The notes under the pieces are model-generated. The model saw only the letters and a list, made by a program, of their open reading frames with translations. It did not search any database and was not told the origin of the DNA. The position numbers were made by a program, and so were the translations under genes. Shown here piece after piece: positions 25,734-34,874 of a DNA stretch of 50,166 nucleotides. Source of the DNA: Christensenella sp. UBA2853 (GTDB lineage Bacteria; Bacillota; Clostridia; Christensenellales; Aristaeellaceae); NCBI GenBank assembly GCA_002350845.1, contig DEFL01000073.1, positions 39,486-89,651 of the forward strand, written 5' to 3'. Within the stretch, counting starts at the first letter, position 1, and every line of letters starts with the position of its first letter.

Positions 25734-26681
25734 ATGCGGCTGATTGGACCGGAGGACATGAAGGCGTTCCGATGCCTCGCAGGGGCCTGCAGACACACCT
25801 GCTGCCGGGGCTGGGAAATCGATGTGGATGAGGAGAGCACGGCGCGCTACCGGGCAACAGAGGGTGCGATCGGGGAACGGCTGCGGGCGAACCTTGAGAC
25901 GGATGAGACAGGCACGCATTTCCGACTGGATGCACAGGAGCGCTGCCCCTTCCTGAACGGGGAAGGCCTCTGTGACCTGATCCTGGAGATGGGGGAAGAC
26001 GCGCTCTGCCAGATCTGCCGCGATCATCCGCGCTTCCGGAATTTCTATTCCGACCATGTGGAGATCGGCCTGGGACTGGTCTGTGAGGCAGCGGCGAGAC
26101 AGGTCGTGGAAAGGGAAGAACCGCTGCGCCTGGTGACCCTTGAGGATGACGGGGTGCGGGAAGACGTGCCGGAGGAGGAAGCGTGGCTCCAGGCGGCGCA
26201 GTCCCGTCTGCTCGCCCTTGCCCAGCATCGGGAAGCGTCGATGCCCGAGCGCATCGCGGCCATCCGGGAAGACGCAGAAGTGCCAGAATTGTCTCTTACA
26301 GAAGACCATCTTGACCTCCTGATGGAACTGGAGGTGCTCGATCCCGCATGGCACGGGATCCTCTCCAGCATGCGCGCTGCGCTGTCCGCTCCGTGGCTCA
26401 CGGAAGGCATGGAAAAACCGGCAGAGCAGCTCTTGTGTGCGCTGCTCTGCCGGCATCTGGCAGGTGCATTGGAGGATGGGGCGTATCGGGAGCGCGTTCT
26501 GCTGTGTCTCCTGTCGCTGGAAATCATTTTCCGCGCATCGGCGGTCCTCGAAATGGAGGGCAGGGAAGCGCTCATAGAAGCCGCCCGTCTGTTCTCCGGG
26601 GAGATCGAGTACTCAGATGAGAACGTCGGGGCGCTCCTCGACTGCCTGTCAGAGACCCTCGAAGAGTCCGGCGGGCAGTGA
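25734..26681 (+). CDS. FliB-like lysine N-methylase family protein
   Basis: 315 aa from ATG 25734 after GGAAGG. Cysteine pattern: CLAGACRHTCCRGW near the start, then CPFLNGEGLCDLILEMGEDALCQICRDHPRF. This matches the family annotated as flagellar lysine-N-methylase FliB, probably a radical-type or Fe-S protein from its cysteines. No flagellar gene is in the window, so a role on flagellin is not supported here. Its 3' end overlaps the convergent gluQRS gene by 33 bases. Confidence 0.75.
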   Translation: MRLIGPEDMKAFRCLAGACRHTCCRGWEIDVDEESTARYRATEGAIGERLRANLETDETGTHFRLDAQERCPFLNGEGLCDLILEMGEDALCQICRDHPRFRNFYSDHVEIGLGLVCEAAARQVVEREEPLRLVTLEDDGVREDVPEEEAWLQAAQSRLLALAQHREASMPERIAAIREDAEVPELSLTEDHLDLLMELEVLDPAWHGILSSMRAALSAPWLTEGMEKPAEQLLCALLCRHLAGALEDGAYRERVLLCLLSLEIIFRASAVLEMEGREALIEAARLFSGEIEYSDENVGALLDCLSETLEESGGQ

Positions 26682-27572
26682 AACATCCTCACGGGGGATA
26701 TTGTTCAGATCAAAACAGTCAACGAGTTCCGGAAGCGAGATCGCTTCCGGTTTTTTGATGAGATGATAGGCGCAGGCGAGAAAGCCCAGTATCTGCTCGG
26801 GCGTAAAGCGCTGGAGCAGACGGTCGAGCCCGAGGTCCCGGTCGCGCTTGGCAAGACGACGGCCATGGGGATCGAGCAGGAGCGGGATATGGATATACCG
26901 GGGGACCGGGAGACCGAGCAGACGGCAGAGATAGATCTGGCGCGGGGTTGCGGAGAGGATATCCCGCCCGCGGACGACTTCTGTCACCCCGGAGGCAGCG
27001 TCATCCACAACCACGGCCAGCTGATACCCGAACAGACCGTCTGAGCGGCGCACAATGAAGTCGCCGCAGGCCTGTTCCAGGTTTTCACGGACCTCACCCT
27101 GCAGGCCGTCCGTGAACACAATCTCGAGATCGGGCACACGCAGACGGATGGCAGGCGAGCGATGAAGGGATTTTTCCCGGATCTCCTCCTGCGTCAGGTG
27201 CCGGCAGGTCCCGGCATACACGGTCTGCGTGTCGCCGAGGTTCGGGGCCTGACTGGCCATGAGCTCGGCGCGGGTGCAGAAGCAGGGATAGAGATGGGAG
27301 GAGAGCTGGCTGAGCGCGTCCTCATAGACTTTTCCGCGCCGGCTCTGCCAGAGCGGCTCTTCATCCCAGTCAAACCCGAGCGCTTCCAGGTCACGGATGA
27401 CCTGTTCCCCGTAAGCGGGCGGGCAGCGCAGATGATCCAGGTCTTCGATGCGCAAAAGAAACCGCCCGCCCTGGTGCCGTGCACTGAGGTACGCGAGCAG
27501 ACAGCAGGCGATATTGCCCAGGTGCACGGGACCGCTGGGCGAGGGCGCAAAGCGGCCGACGGTTTCAGACAT
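26649..27572 (-). CDS. gluQRS: Glutamyl-Q tRNA(Asp) synthetase / GluRS-like
   Basis: 307 aa. The N-terminus has GRFAPSPSGPVHLGN (HIGH-like: HLGN), then LLRIEDLD; a zinc-type cluster CFC...YAGTC follows near residues 97-125, and the KMSKS-like loop is RLAKRDRD. The protein lacks the anticodon-binding C-terminus of full GluRS, which fits GluQRS, the enzyme that attaches glutamate to queuosine in tRNA-Asp. It is the second gene of a lacZ operon (11-base gap). GluQRS is common in Proteobacteria and less so in Bacillota. Confidence 0.85.
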   Translation of the reverse strand: MSETVGRFAPSPSGPVHLGNIACCLLAYLSARHQGGRFLLRIEDLDHLRCPPAYGEQVIRDLEALGFDWDEEPLWQSRRGKVYEDALSQLSSHLYPCFCTRAELMASQAPNLGDTQTVYAGTCRHLTQEEIREKSLHRSPAIRLRVPDLEIVFTDGLQGEVRENLEQACGDFIVRRSDGLFGYQLAVVVDDAASGVTEVVRGRDILSATPRQIYLCRLLGLPVPRYIHIPLLLDPHGRRLAKRDRDLGLDRLLQRFTPEQILGFLACAYHLIKKPEAISLPELVDCFDLNNIPREDVSLPAGLFEGL

Positions 27573-27583
27573 ACAGACCTCCG

Positions 27584-30532
27584 TCAGATGGTTTCTCGGG
27601 TAATGAGGAATTTGAGGGTATAGTCTTTCTTGGCGCTGTAGGTGTACTCCGGCATGATGGCCGGGCCGCAGGCACCGGTGCCGATGCCCTCCTGGAAGGC
27701 TTCAATGGTGACATACACGCCCGTCTGGACCTCATCCTCGCGGTGCTTCATGCCGGCGAGCGCACGGTCGGTGTAGGGCTTGACCGAGAGTTCAAACGGC
27801 GCTTCCACGGCGCGGAACGTCACGCGGGATGTTCCGTCGGAGAAGCTGGCACAGGTGCAGTCGCAGCGGTTGCCGCTCTCCTGGGGCCGGATATTGGGTT
27901 CGGTCATGTCCTTCACGCGGCAGGAAACGGTGCCGACCGGGAACTGGTCCTTCATGTCGCAGTAGCTCTCGCCCGTGCGGCCGGTATAGGTCACCTGATC
28001 AAATGCGACAGGCAGCTGGAAGCACTTGCCGAAGCGGGGCAGGATGCCGCCGCCGAGCTGGCAGTGGATCCGGCTGGTGACCAGGATGCTGCCGTCCGCG
28101 GTGCCCTCATACGTGTCGGTCACCTGATACATGGCTTTTCTGTTGGTGATGCGGGTGACCACCTTCCAGCCGTTCCCGGTCTGGACCGAGGAGAGCACCT
28201 CTTCCCGCTGGGCGAGATACGGGGCCATGGTATTGGCAAACATGGGATCGGTATCATTGTCCGTGGCCGCGCGGTAGAGGAGCGTGCTTTCCTTGGCACT
28301 TTCAAGCGCTGTACCGCCGCGGAGCGGCAGGGAGAAATGTCCTTTTTCAGCGGTGACATCTGCGGCGGGAGCCGTGACGGCAGGGGCTGCGGGCATCTGC
28401 ATCTGAAGAATCAGGCCTTCCTCGCTGACATCCCGGTCTTCCCTGAGGTCGCGGGTGACAATATTGACGGTCAGGACGCCGTCGACCGCCTTGCCGCCCT
28501 TGAGGGTGACGGTCTCCTTGGTCATGGGAGCGGCTGTGGGCGTGACGACTTCCTCAGTCCCGTCATTCCAGCGGAAGGTCAGGCGATAGGATGCGCCGTC
28601 GGAAAAGCCGGTGGTGTTGAAAATCTCAAAGCGGTTTTCGCCCAGGGCCGTCACGCGGATGGGACGATAGATGAACTTCATGATCTTCGCGCCGGTGGAA
28701 GGCGTGCGGTCCGGATAGAACAGGCCGTCGACGCAGAAATTGCCGTCATGCTCCCATTCGCCGTGGTCGCCGCCATAGGTATAGCTGCCGTCCTCGTGCT
28801 TCACGGCGTGATCGACCATTTCCCAGACGCAGCCGCCCATGAGGTTCGGATAGGAGAAGATTTCCTTCCAGTACGCTTCCGTGTTGCCCGGGCCCACACC
28901 CATGGCATGCGCATACTCGCACATGAAGTAGGGGCGGTCATTGAGGCGTGTCTGCTTGCGGCAGTGCTCGCCCACGTCGTGCACCATCTGCACCGACGGA
29001 TACATTTCGCTGCCGACATCATAGGCCTGGCGCTTGCAGTGGATGGCGCTCTCATAGTGCACGGGCAGGGAGGAATGCGCCTTCAGGTAGTGATACATGG
29101 CATCCGTATTGTTGAAGCCGCCGGCCTCATTGCCCAGGGACCACATGAAGATGGCGGTATTCGCGTGAATCTTGTCGCGCTGATAGAGCCGGGTGATGCG
29201 GTCGACATAGTGGGCTTCCCACTTGGGATCATGGGAGATGGAGTTGTAGGTCGGGGGCAGCTGCATGGCAAACGTGCCGTGTGTTTCCAGATCGTTCTCG
29301 TCGACGATATAGATGCCGTGGAGGTCAGCCAGTTCCAGGAGCAGCGGGTCCGGCGGGTAGTGCGAGGTGCGGATGGTGTCGATATTGTGCGCCTTGCACA
29401 CGAGAATATCCCGCTCGATCTCCTCAGGCGTCATGGTGTAGCCGTTGGTCGGGGAATTGTCGTGATGGTTGACGCCCTTGAACTTGATGGGTTTGCCGTT
29501 GAAGAGGAAGACATCGCCCTGAATCTCCACAGTCTTAAACCCGATCTGTTCCTTTACGCAGGATGTCGCGGTCTCAAAGTACACATTGTAGAGCGAGGGG
29601 GACTCCGCGCTCCAGGGCAGGACATCCAGTCCGTCAAAGGTCACCGTGGCGGTTCCGTCCTTGGTTTCTGCAGTCCGGGAGAGCTGGATGCCGTGGCCTT
29701 CCAGGGAGAAGGTGACAGGGGTATCCTTCAGCACGCGGGCGGTCAGTGTCAGGGAGTAGGTGTCCCCGGTCTTTTTCGTGAGGGCATCGAGATCGACAAA
29801 GTCGGTGTCCTCGTCGATGCGAAGCAGCACGTCCCGGAAAATTCCGTTGTTGCGGAACATGTCCTGGTCCTCGAGATACGTGCCTGTGCACCACCTGTGG
29901 ACAACCGCGAGCAGTTCATTGCTGCCTTCCGTGAGAAGACCGGTCAGGTCAAACTCGGCCGTATTGTGTGCGCCTTCCGAGTATCCGACAAAACGTCCGT
30001 TGAGATACAGGTCCAGACAGCTGGCCACGCCCAGGAACGAAATGGTGTAGTGCTTTGTCAGGTCATGGATTTCCAGCTTTTTGCGGTAGACGCCCACAAA
30101 ATTGTACTCGTTGTCCGGCTTTCTGAACTGGAGGCTGACCTTCTGGTCCACACCGAGCCAGGAAAACACGCGGCCCACGGGCTCCGTGGTGGGGATGACC
30201 GGGGGCTTATAGGGGAACTGATAGCGGATATTGACATAGAAGGGCCGGTCAATGCCGTGGAACTGCCAGCAGCCGGGCACGGGCATTTTGTCAAAGGCGA
30301 CGCTGTCCGTATCCAGCTCTTTCGGGAGCTCCGAGGGTACCGGATAGAATTTAAAATCCCAGTCCCCGTTGAGGCAGACGACCTTTTCGGAGCGGTACCG
30401 CTTTTCAAGGGGCGTGACGGCGTCGGCCTGGGCACGCGTGGGATAGGGAATAAAATAAGTGCGTCCGGGAAGCTTGTTCGCTTCAAAGAGATCGAACGTA
30501 TAGTAATTCGTGGTATTTAAAACGTATTTCAT
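27584..30532 (-). CDS. lacZ: Beta-galactosidase, GH2
   Basis: 982 aa after AAAAAGGAGG. Sugar-binding jelly roll (about 60-220), Ig-like domain, TIM barrel (about 330-620) and beta-domain at the C-terminus. Catalytic acid/base E469 in MWSLGNEAGG and nucleophile E539 in FMCEYAHAMG are present; GVNHHDNSPTNGY holds the conserved histidine region. No signal peptide, so it is cytoplasmic and acts on imported lactose or galactosides. It is the first gene of the lacZ-gluQRS unit. A separate ABC sugar importer lies upstream at 31477-34860. Confidence 0.95.
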   Translation of the reverse strand: MKYVLNTTNYYTFDLFEANKLPGRTYFIPYPTRAQADAVTPLEKRYRSEKVVCLNGDWDFKFYPVPSELPKELDTDSVAFDKMPVPGCWQFHGIDRPFYVNIRYQFPYKPPVIPTTEPVGRVFSWLGVDQKVSLQFRKPDNEYNFVGVYRKKLEIHDLTKHYTISFLGVASCLDLYLNGRFVGYSEGAHNTAEFDLTGLLTEGSNELLAVVHRWCTGTYLEDQDMFRNNGIFRDVLLRIDEDTDFVDLDALTKKTGDTYSLTLTARVLKDTPVTFSLEGHGIQLSRTAETKDGTATVTFDGLDVLPWSAESPSLYNVYFETATSCVKEQIGFKTVEIQGDVFLFNGKPIKFKGVNHHDNSPTNGYTMTPEEIERDILVCKAHNIDTIRTSHYPPDPLLLELADLHGIYIVDENDLETHGTFAMQLPPTYNSISHDPKWEAHYVDRITRLYQRDKIHANTAIFMWSLGNEAGGFNNTDAMYHYLKAHSSLPVHYESAIHCKRQAYDVGSEMYPSVQMVHDVGEHCRKQTRLNDRPYFMCEYAHAMGVGPGNTEAYWKEIFSYPNLMGGCVWEMVDHAVKHEDGSYTYGGDHGEWEHDGNFCVDGLFYPDRTPSTGAKIMKFIYRPIRVTALGENRFEIFNTTGFSDGASYRLTFRWNDGTEEVVTPTAAPMTKETVTLKGGKAVDGVLTVNIVTRDLREDRDVSEEGLILQMQMPAAPAVTAPAADVTAEKGHFSLPLRGGTALESAKESTLLYRAATDNDTDPMFANTMAPYLAQREEVLSSVQTGNGWKVVTRITNRKAMYQVTDTYEGTADGSILVTSRIHCQLGGGILPRFGKCFQLPVAFDQVTYTGRTGESYCDMKDQFPVGTVSCRVKDMTEPNIRPQESGNRCDCTCASFSDGTSRVTFRAVEAPFELSVKPYTDRALAGMKHREDEVQTGVYVTIEAFQEGIGTGACGPAIMPEYTYSAKKDYTLKFLITRETI

Positions 30533-30562
30533 AGCGGCCTCCTTTTTGGAGATGATGACAGT

Positions 30563-30591
30563 AGTATAACATGAAAGCGGGGAATCCCAAA
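30563..30591 (-). promoter_or_regulatory. Probable lacZ promoter
   Basis: Minus strand: TTTGGG, 17 bases, TATACT, with an extended TGT before the -10 (TGTTATACT). About 30 bases separate it from the lacZ start. The -35 is weak. No clear operator or cre site was seen. Confidence 0.5.
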
Positions 30592-30639
30592 GGTTTTTTC
30601 AGTCTGCGGGGAGCGGGAAAACCTGAAATCCGGGCACAG

Positions 30640-30668
30640 AAAAAGGACTTCCGGTTTTCCGGAAGTCC
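30640..30668 (-). terminator. Terminator of the 30687-31412 gene
   Basis: Perfect 10-bp stem GGACTTCCGG/CCGGAAGTCC with an AAAA loop, followed by TTTTT on the minus strand. It separates this gene from lacZ. Confidence 0.9.
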
Positions 30669-30686
30669 CAATCTCATCTGGATGGA

Positions 30687-31412
30687 TTACTGGGCAGCAG
30701 CCACGCTGATGATGTGGGGATTGGCGCCTTCATACCAGTAGAGGAAACCGGTCAGATCGATCACGTCGCCGACCTTGAGGTTTTCCACTGCGGCATAGAC
30801 GTCGGTGGTGTTATCGCACAGGTAGCTTTCCACGGTGAAGGAGTAGGTCTGGCCGTCCTTGGACACCTTGAAGTACAGGTCGCTGTTGCTGTCGTGTGCA
30901 CCGGAGCCGTCCCAGCTGTAGAGGAAGGCAGCGCCTTCGTCGTTGGAGGCTTCCACGGTCATGCCCTTGAAGGACACGAGCAGGTTCTGATAGTTGATCA
31001 GATCTTCGGAAGCGAGCTTGTCGGTGATGTCGAGGGGTTCAGCGATGAAGCTGCCCTCTTCGATTTCGAAGGTAGCATCGGTGATTTCCACTTCGCCGGA
31101 CCAGGCAGACTTATAACCGGTGACCTTGATCTTGGTGCCGGGAACAAGCTTGGCATAGTCTTCTTCAGAGCAGGCCATGTTGTAGAGGAAATAGGCGCCG
31201 TCCTGATCCTGGGTGTACACGGTGGCCTTGTTGTCCCACCAGGACTGCTTGGCCTGGACATAGGTTTCCACAACGACTTCAGTGTCAAGATCTGCAGCTG
31301 CATATTCAGCGTAGGTCATGACGCCCTCGCCCTTGGTTTCTTCAGCACTTGCAAAGGCGCTCAGGCCAAGGAGCACACAAAGAGTCAGCATCAGAGCAAG
31401 AATCTTTTTCAT
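30687..31412 (-). CDS. Secreted protein with OB-fold-like modules, unknown function
   Basis: 241 aa. Signal peptide MKKILALMLTLCVLLGLSAF...ASA (about residues 1-23). The mature chain has two OB-fold-like stretches: TYVQAKQSWWDNKATVYTQD...GTKIKVTGY (about 45-110) and SFTVESYLCDN...LKVGDVIDLTGFLYW (about 195-230). Such modules occur in secreted nucleases and unknown gut proteins; no active site is visible. It has its own terminator and starts 64 bases past the sugar-binding protein gene. Confidence 0.7.
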   Translation of the reverse strand: MKKILALMLTLCVLLGLSAFASAEETKGEGVMTYAEYAAADLDTEVVVETYVQAKQSWWDNKATVYTQDQDGAYFLYNMACSEEDYAKLVPGTKIKVTGYKSAWSGEVEITDATFEIEEGSFIAEPLDITDKLASEDLINYQNLLVSFKGMTVEASNDEGAAFLYSWDGSGAHDSNSDLYFKVSKDGQTYSFTVESYLCDNTTDVYAAVENLKVGDVIDLTGFLYWYEGANPHIISVAAAQ

Positions 31413-31476
31413 AATTGTTTCCCCTTTCAGTCATTCGGCTTGCCTTCCGGCAGCCGGCGAAACATATTATACGGTC

Positions 31477-33087
31477 TTACTTTCTCTTTGAAAAGTCTTT
31501 TCTGTGCTTTTCAAGAAAATCACGCAGCGCATACAGGCCAATCCCGACCCAGAGGACAACCAGTCCGATGAGCAGGCCCCTGGACATGCCGGGCAGCGGT
31601 CCCAAATCCTGCTTTCCGCCCATGCCCTGTGCGCTGTCCCCCTGATTGAGGTGGTAGAGCGAGACGATGTCGCTGTAGAGCTTTTCAAAATAGGCGTCAT
31701 CGACGGTCTGCTTGCGGCGGACGGACTTGACGGTGTTCTCAATGAGCTGTCCCGCGGCGTCGCGAAGGGAGGCAGAGCCGTTGAAGGCGGGCGTGACAAA
31801 GGTGGAGGCTACGTTGTCGGTGAGCAGGCGGGAGGCCTCAATCTTGACGGCGTAATGCTCTTTGTTGTCTTCCCCGATGCGCGCGAGGTAGTCCACATAC
31901 TCGGGAGCCTGCTGGGCACAGGTGGTGACAGGCACATAGCCCTCGGTCGAGGCATACGCGATCTGCACATCGTTGGAGAGCAGGTACTGCGTGAAGAGCC
32001 AGGAGGCGAGCACTTCCTGCGGGTCGCCGTGGTTGAAGACGCACACGGAAGGCCCCTGGGAGATCATCTTCGGGTTGGCCGGATCGAACTGGGGCACCAT
32101 GCGCATCGCGGTTTCAAAGGCGACAAACTTGTCGCGGCTGATGTCAGTCAGCGGGGCCTCAGAGCCCATCCAGGTGGCGCCGGCGGTGGAGTCCACGGCA
32201 AAGACGCACTGGCCGGCGTTGAGGAAGTTGGCCGGATAGCTGGAAATCTTGAAGGTGGAGAAGGCGCCGTTGGAGACATGCTGTGAAATGGTTTCGAGCA
32301 GTGATTTGGTGGTGTCGTTGAACAGCAGGATCCCGCCGTTTTCCGTGGAATAGCCCGCGCCGAGCTGGCGGAGCATCTGGATCATCATGTTGTCCGTGGA
32401 CTTGTAGATGAAGGGGATCATGACCTTCTGCCCATTGAGGAGATAGACGCCGTCGGCATCCTTCTGCGCGGCCTTGTCGGAGACTTCCCAGATGAAATCC
32501 CAGGTCAGAATGTCCGGGACCTCATACCCGAGCTTTTCGACAAAGGTTTTGTTGATATAGACCGCTTCGGTTGAGCGCATATAGGGAAGGGCATAGTGGG
32601 TTCCGGCAATGACGCACTCGGAGAGGAACTGCGGGATGATCTCATCCTGCGCAGGCCCGTCAAAGCGCAGCTCACTCCCGCCCAGGCCGTAGCGCGGATC
32701 GCTAAACAGGGGATCGAGCGGCACCACCACGTTGTTGCCGGTCATATAGGTGGCAATATGGTCGGGGTAGGTGATGCAGACATTCGGGGTGGTATTGGTG
32801 GAAATATTGGTGATGACGTCATTGTAGATCTTGCCGTAGTCGGTATACAGACGCATATTCACGTGAATATTGGGATAGAGCGCCTGAAAATCATCAATGG
32901 CCTTCTGATAGATCTCCGTCTGTGTCTTGTTGGTGTCATTCTTGGCCCAGAAGACGATCTCATAGTCTCTGGAGGTATCCAGGGACTGCGGGACCTCAAA
33001 GGAACCGACCTTGCGCGAGCCGTGGCAGGCGCTGAGGAGAAGCAGTGCGGCCAGGAGGAGGACAAAGAGGCAAAGACGCTTTCTCAT
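31477..33087 (-). CDS. Carbohydrate ABC transporter substrate-binding lipoprotein with C-terminal membrane helix
   Basis: 536 aa. Lipobox LLSAC (Cys21) marks a lipoprotein. The body is the COG1653-type sugar-binding fold (YEIVFWAKNDTNKTQ, FQALYPNIHVN, YALPYMRSTEAVYINKTFVEKLG, SQGPSVCVFNHGDPQEVLASWLF). Unusually, residues about 504-525 form a second membrane helix (GLLIGLVVLWVGIGLYAL) before a basic tail. The protein would therefore be tethered at both ends. It is the last gene of the operon that begins with the ATPase at 35972. The sugar is unknown; lacZ downstream hints at galactosides. Confidence 0.85.
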   Translation of the reverse strand: MRKRLCLFVLLLAALLLLSACHGSRKVGSFEVPQSLDTSRDYEIVFWAKNDTNKTQTEIYQKAIDDFQALYPNIHVNMRLYTDYGKIYNDVITNISTNTTPNVCITYPDHIATYMTGNNVVVPLDPLFSDPRYGLGGSELRFDGPAQDEIIPQFLSECVIAGTHYALPYMRSTEAVYINKTFVEKLGYEVPDILTWDFIWEVSDKAAQKDADGVYLLNGQKVMIPFIYKSTDNMMIQMLRQLGAGYSTENGGILLFNDTTKSLLETISQHVSNGAFSTFKISSYPANFLNAGQCVFAVDSTAGATWMGSEAPLTDISRDKFVAFETAMRMVPQFDPANPKMISQGPSVCVFNHGDPQEVLASWLFTQYLLSNDVQIAYASTEGYVPVTTCAQQAPEYVDYLARIGEDNKEHYAVKIEASRLLTDNVASTFVTPAFNGSASLRDAAGQLIENTVKSVRRKQTVDDAYFEKLYSDIVSLYHLNQGDSAQGMGGKQDLGPLPGMSRGLLIGLVVLWVGIGLYALRDFLEKHRKDFSKRK

Positions 33088-33956
33088 CCTTTGGTCCCTC
33101 CTCTCGAGACGCCTTCCATGATCTTCTTGTGGAAGACCAGGAAGAGGACAATCAGGGGCACGGAGATGACCACAACAGCGGCCATCATGGCGGGAATGTT
33201 CTCGCGGCCGAAACCGTTTTCGCGGATCTCCTGAATGCCGTTGGAGACCAGGAAGTAGGCCTGATTATCCGTGATCAGGCGCGGCCAGACGTACGCGTTC
33301 CAGCACTCAATGATCTTGAGAATCGCGATGGTGACGATGGTGGGCTGGCAGATGGGCATCATGACCTTGAAGAGGTACTTGAGGTCGCTGGTGCCGTCCA
33401 CCTTGGCCGCCTTGTAGAGCTCTTCCGGCACCTGCTCGAAGTTTTCCTTGAGCAGGTAAATATAGAAGACGCTCGCAATGCTCGGGAGGATGAGGCCGGA
33501 AAACGTGTTGCGAAGGCCGAGGTTCGTGATGGTGACAAAGTTGGTGATGACGACCAGCTCGTTGGGGATCATCATCAGGGAGAGGAAGAGCGTAAAGGTG
33601 ATCTTCCTTCCGATAAAATCAAGGCGCGCAAACGCATATGCGGAGAGCACCACGACCACGATCATGATCACGGTGGTCACGCCGGTGTAGATCAGGGTAT
33701 TGAGGAAATAGCGGCCGAGCGGGACCGCGGAGAACGCGTCAAAGTAGTTCTGCAGCGTCGGCTGAAGGGTGAAGAACGCGGGCACATACTCGCTGTTGTA
33801 GGCGCTGTAGCTTTTGACGGAGGTCAGGAGCATCCAGTAGAAAGGGAACAGAACGATCACGGCCCAGAGCGTCAGAAAGAAGTAACTGAGGATGCGGCCG
33901 GCCATGCTCCGGGTCTGGCGGGACCGGCGTTCCTGGGAAACAGCCTGTTTTTCCAT
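33084..33956 (-). CDS. Sugar ABC transporter permease, MalG/AraQ type
   Basis: 290 aa from ATG 33956 (MEKQAVSQ) with GAGGTGA as RBS, 10 bases after the upstream stop; the longer frame is rejected. Six membrane helices and the EAA loop YKAAKVDGTSDLKYLFKVMMP are present; LPFYWMLLTSVKSY lies in the first helix pair. It overlaps the substrate-binding gene start by 4 bases. Confidence 0.92.
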   Translation of the reverse strand: MEKQAVSQERRSRQTRSMAGRILSYFFLTLWAVIVLFPFYWMLLTSVKSYSAYNSEYVPAFFTLQPTLQNYFDAFSAVPLGRYFLNTLIYTGVTTVIMIVVVVLSAYAFARLDFIGRKITFTLFLSLMMIPNELVVITNFVTITNLGLRNTFSGLILPSIASVFYIYLLKENFEQVPEELYKAAKVDGTSDLKYLFKVMMPICQPTIVTIAILKIIECWNAYVWPRLITDNQAYFLVSNGIQEIRENGFGRENIPAMMAAVVVISVPLIVLFLVFHKKIMEGVSRGGTKG

Positions 33957-33966
33957 ACCGCTCACC

Positions 33967-34860
33967 TCACGCATAATGGACATGCCGGCGGCTGACCAGA
34001 AGGTTGATGACGGTAATGGTCAGGACGATGGCAAAGAGAATCAGAGCCGCGGCGCTGGCGTAGGACGGATATCCGCCGCTGTCACCGTAGAGCATGTCAT
34101 AGACATAACCCACAATGGTATTCATTCCGGCCGCATTGAGATTGGTGCCGAAGAGGGCGACCTCATCGCTGTAGGCCTTGAATGCGCCGATGAAACCGGT
34201 GATGACCAGATAGAAGATCATGGGGGAGATCATCGGGAGCGTGATCTTGGTAAAGATCCGCCACTTGGGGGTTGCGTCCACCCGCGCCACTTTATAGTAG
34301 TCGGGATTGACGGAGGCCAGGGCGCTGGTGAGAATGAGAATCTTGAAGGGCATGACGACCCAGACCGTATACAGGCACATGACCAGCATCTTTGCCCAGT
34401 AGGGGCCGTCAATGAAATCGACGGACTCCCCGCCGAAGAGGGCGATGAGCGCATTGATCATGCCGTCGGAATAGGGCGTTTTCTTGAAGAGAATCATGAA
34501 GACCAGGCCGACCGCCAGCGTGTTGGTCACGTAGGGCAGGAAAAAGACGGTCTGGTACAGATCCCGCAGCTTCGGAATCGAGGCGAGCAGCATGGAGATC
34601 AGAAGGGCCAGGCCTGTGGAGACCGGCACGGTGATGACGACCAGCAGCAGGGTGTTCTTGACCGCCTGCAGGAAGTAGGGATCATGGAGCACATAGGAAA
34701 AGTTATACAGTCCGACGCCGAAATACGTCTGGGAAGCGGAGTTATAACCCTCCTCGAGGGAGTAGATGACCACGTCCACGAGCGGGTAGAGCATAAAGAC
34801 GCCCAGAAAGAGGAGAGCAGGCAGAAGATACAGCCAGCCCTTGAAACGGTTCATTTTCAT
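33967..34860 (-). CDS. Sugar ABC transporter permease, MalF/UgpA type
   Basis: 297 aa. Six membrane helices; the EAA loop reads YYKVARVDATPKWRIFTKITLP. FLGVFMLYPLVDVVIYSL is in the first helix. It pairs with the 33084 permease as the transmembrane unit, and starts 14 bases after the hybrid ATPase. Confidence 0.92.
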   Translation of the reverse strand: MKMNRFKGWLYLLPALLFLGVFMLYPLVDVVIYSLEEGYNSASQTYFGVGLYNFSYVLHDPYFLQAVKNTLLLVVITVPVSTGLALLISMLLASIPKLRDLYQTVFFLPYVTNTLAVGLVFMILFKKTPYSDGMINALIALFGGESVDFIDGPYWAKMLVMCLYTVWVVMPFKILILTSALASVNPDYYKVARVDATPKWRIFTKITLPMISPMIFYLVITGFIGAFKAYSDEVALFGTNLNAAGMNTIVGYVYDMLYGDSGGYPSYASAAALILFAIVLTITVINLLVSRRHVHYA

Positions 34861-34874
34861 GGCTTTCCCCTCCG

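Noticed and set aside
27743..30520. 925 aa open frame on the plus strand opposite lacZ
   Set aside because: Codon mirror of a GC-rich gene; the minus frame has the full GH2 catalytic motifs and RBS.
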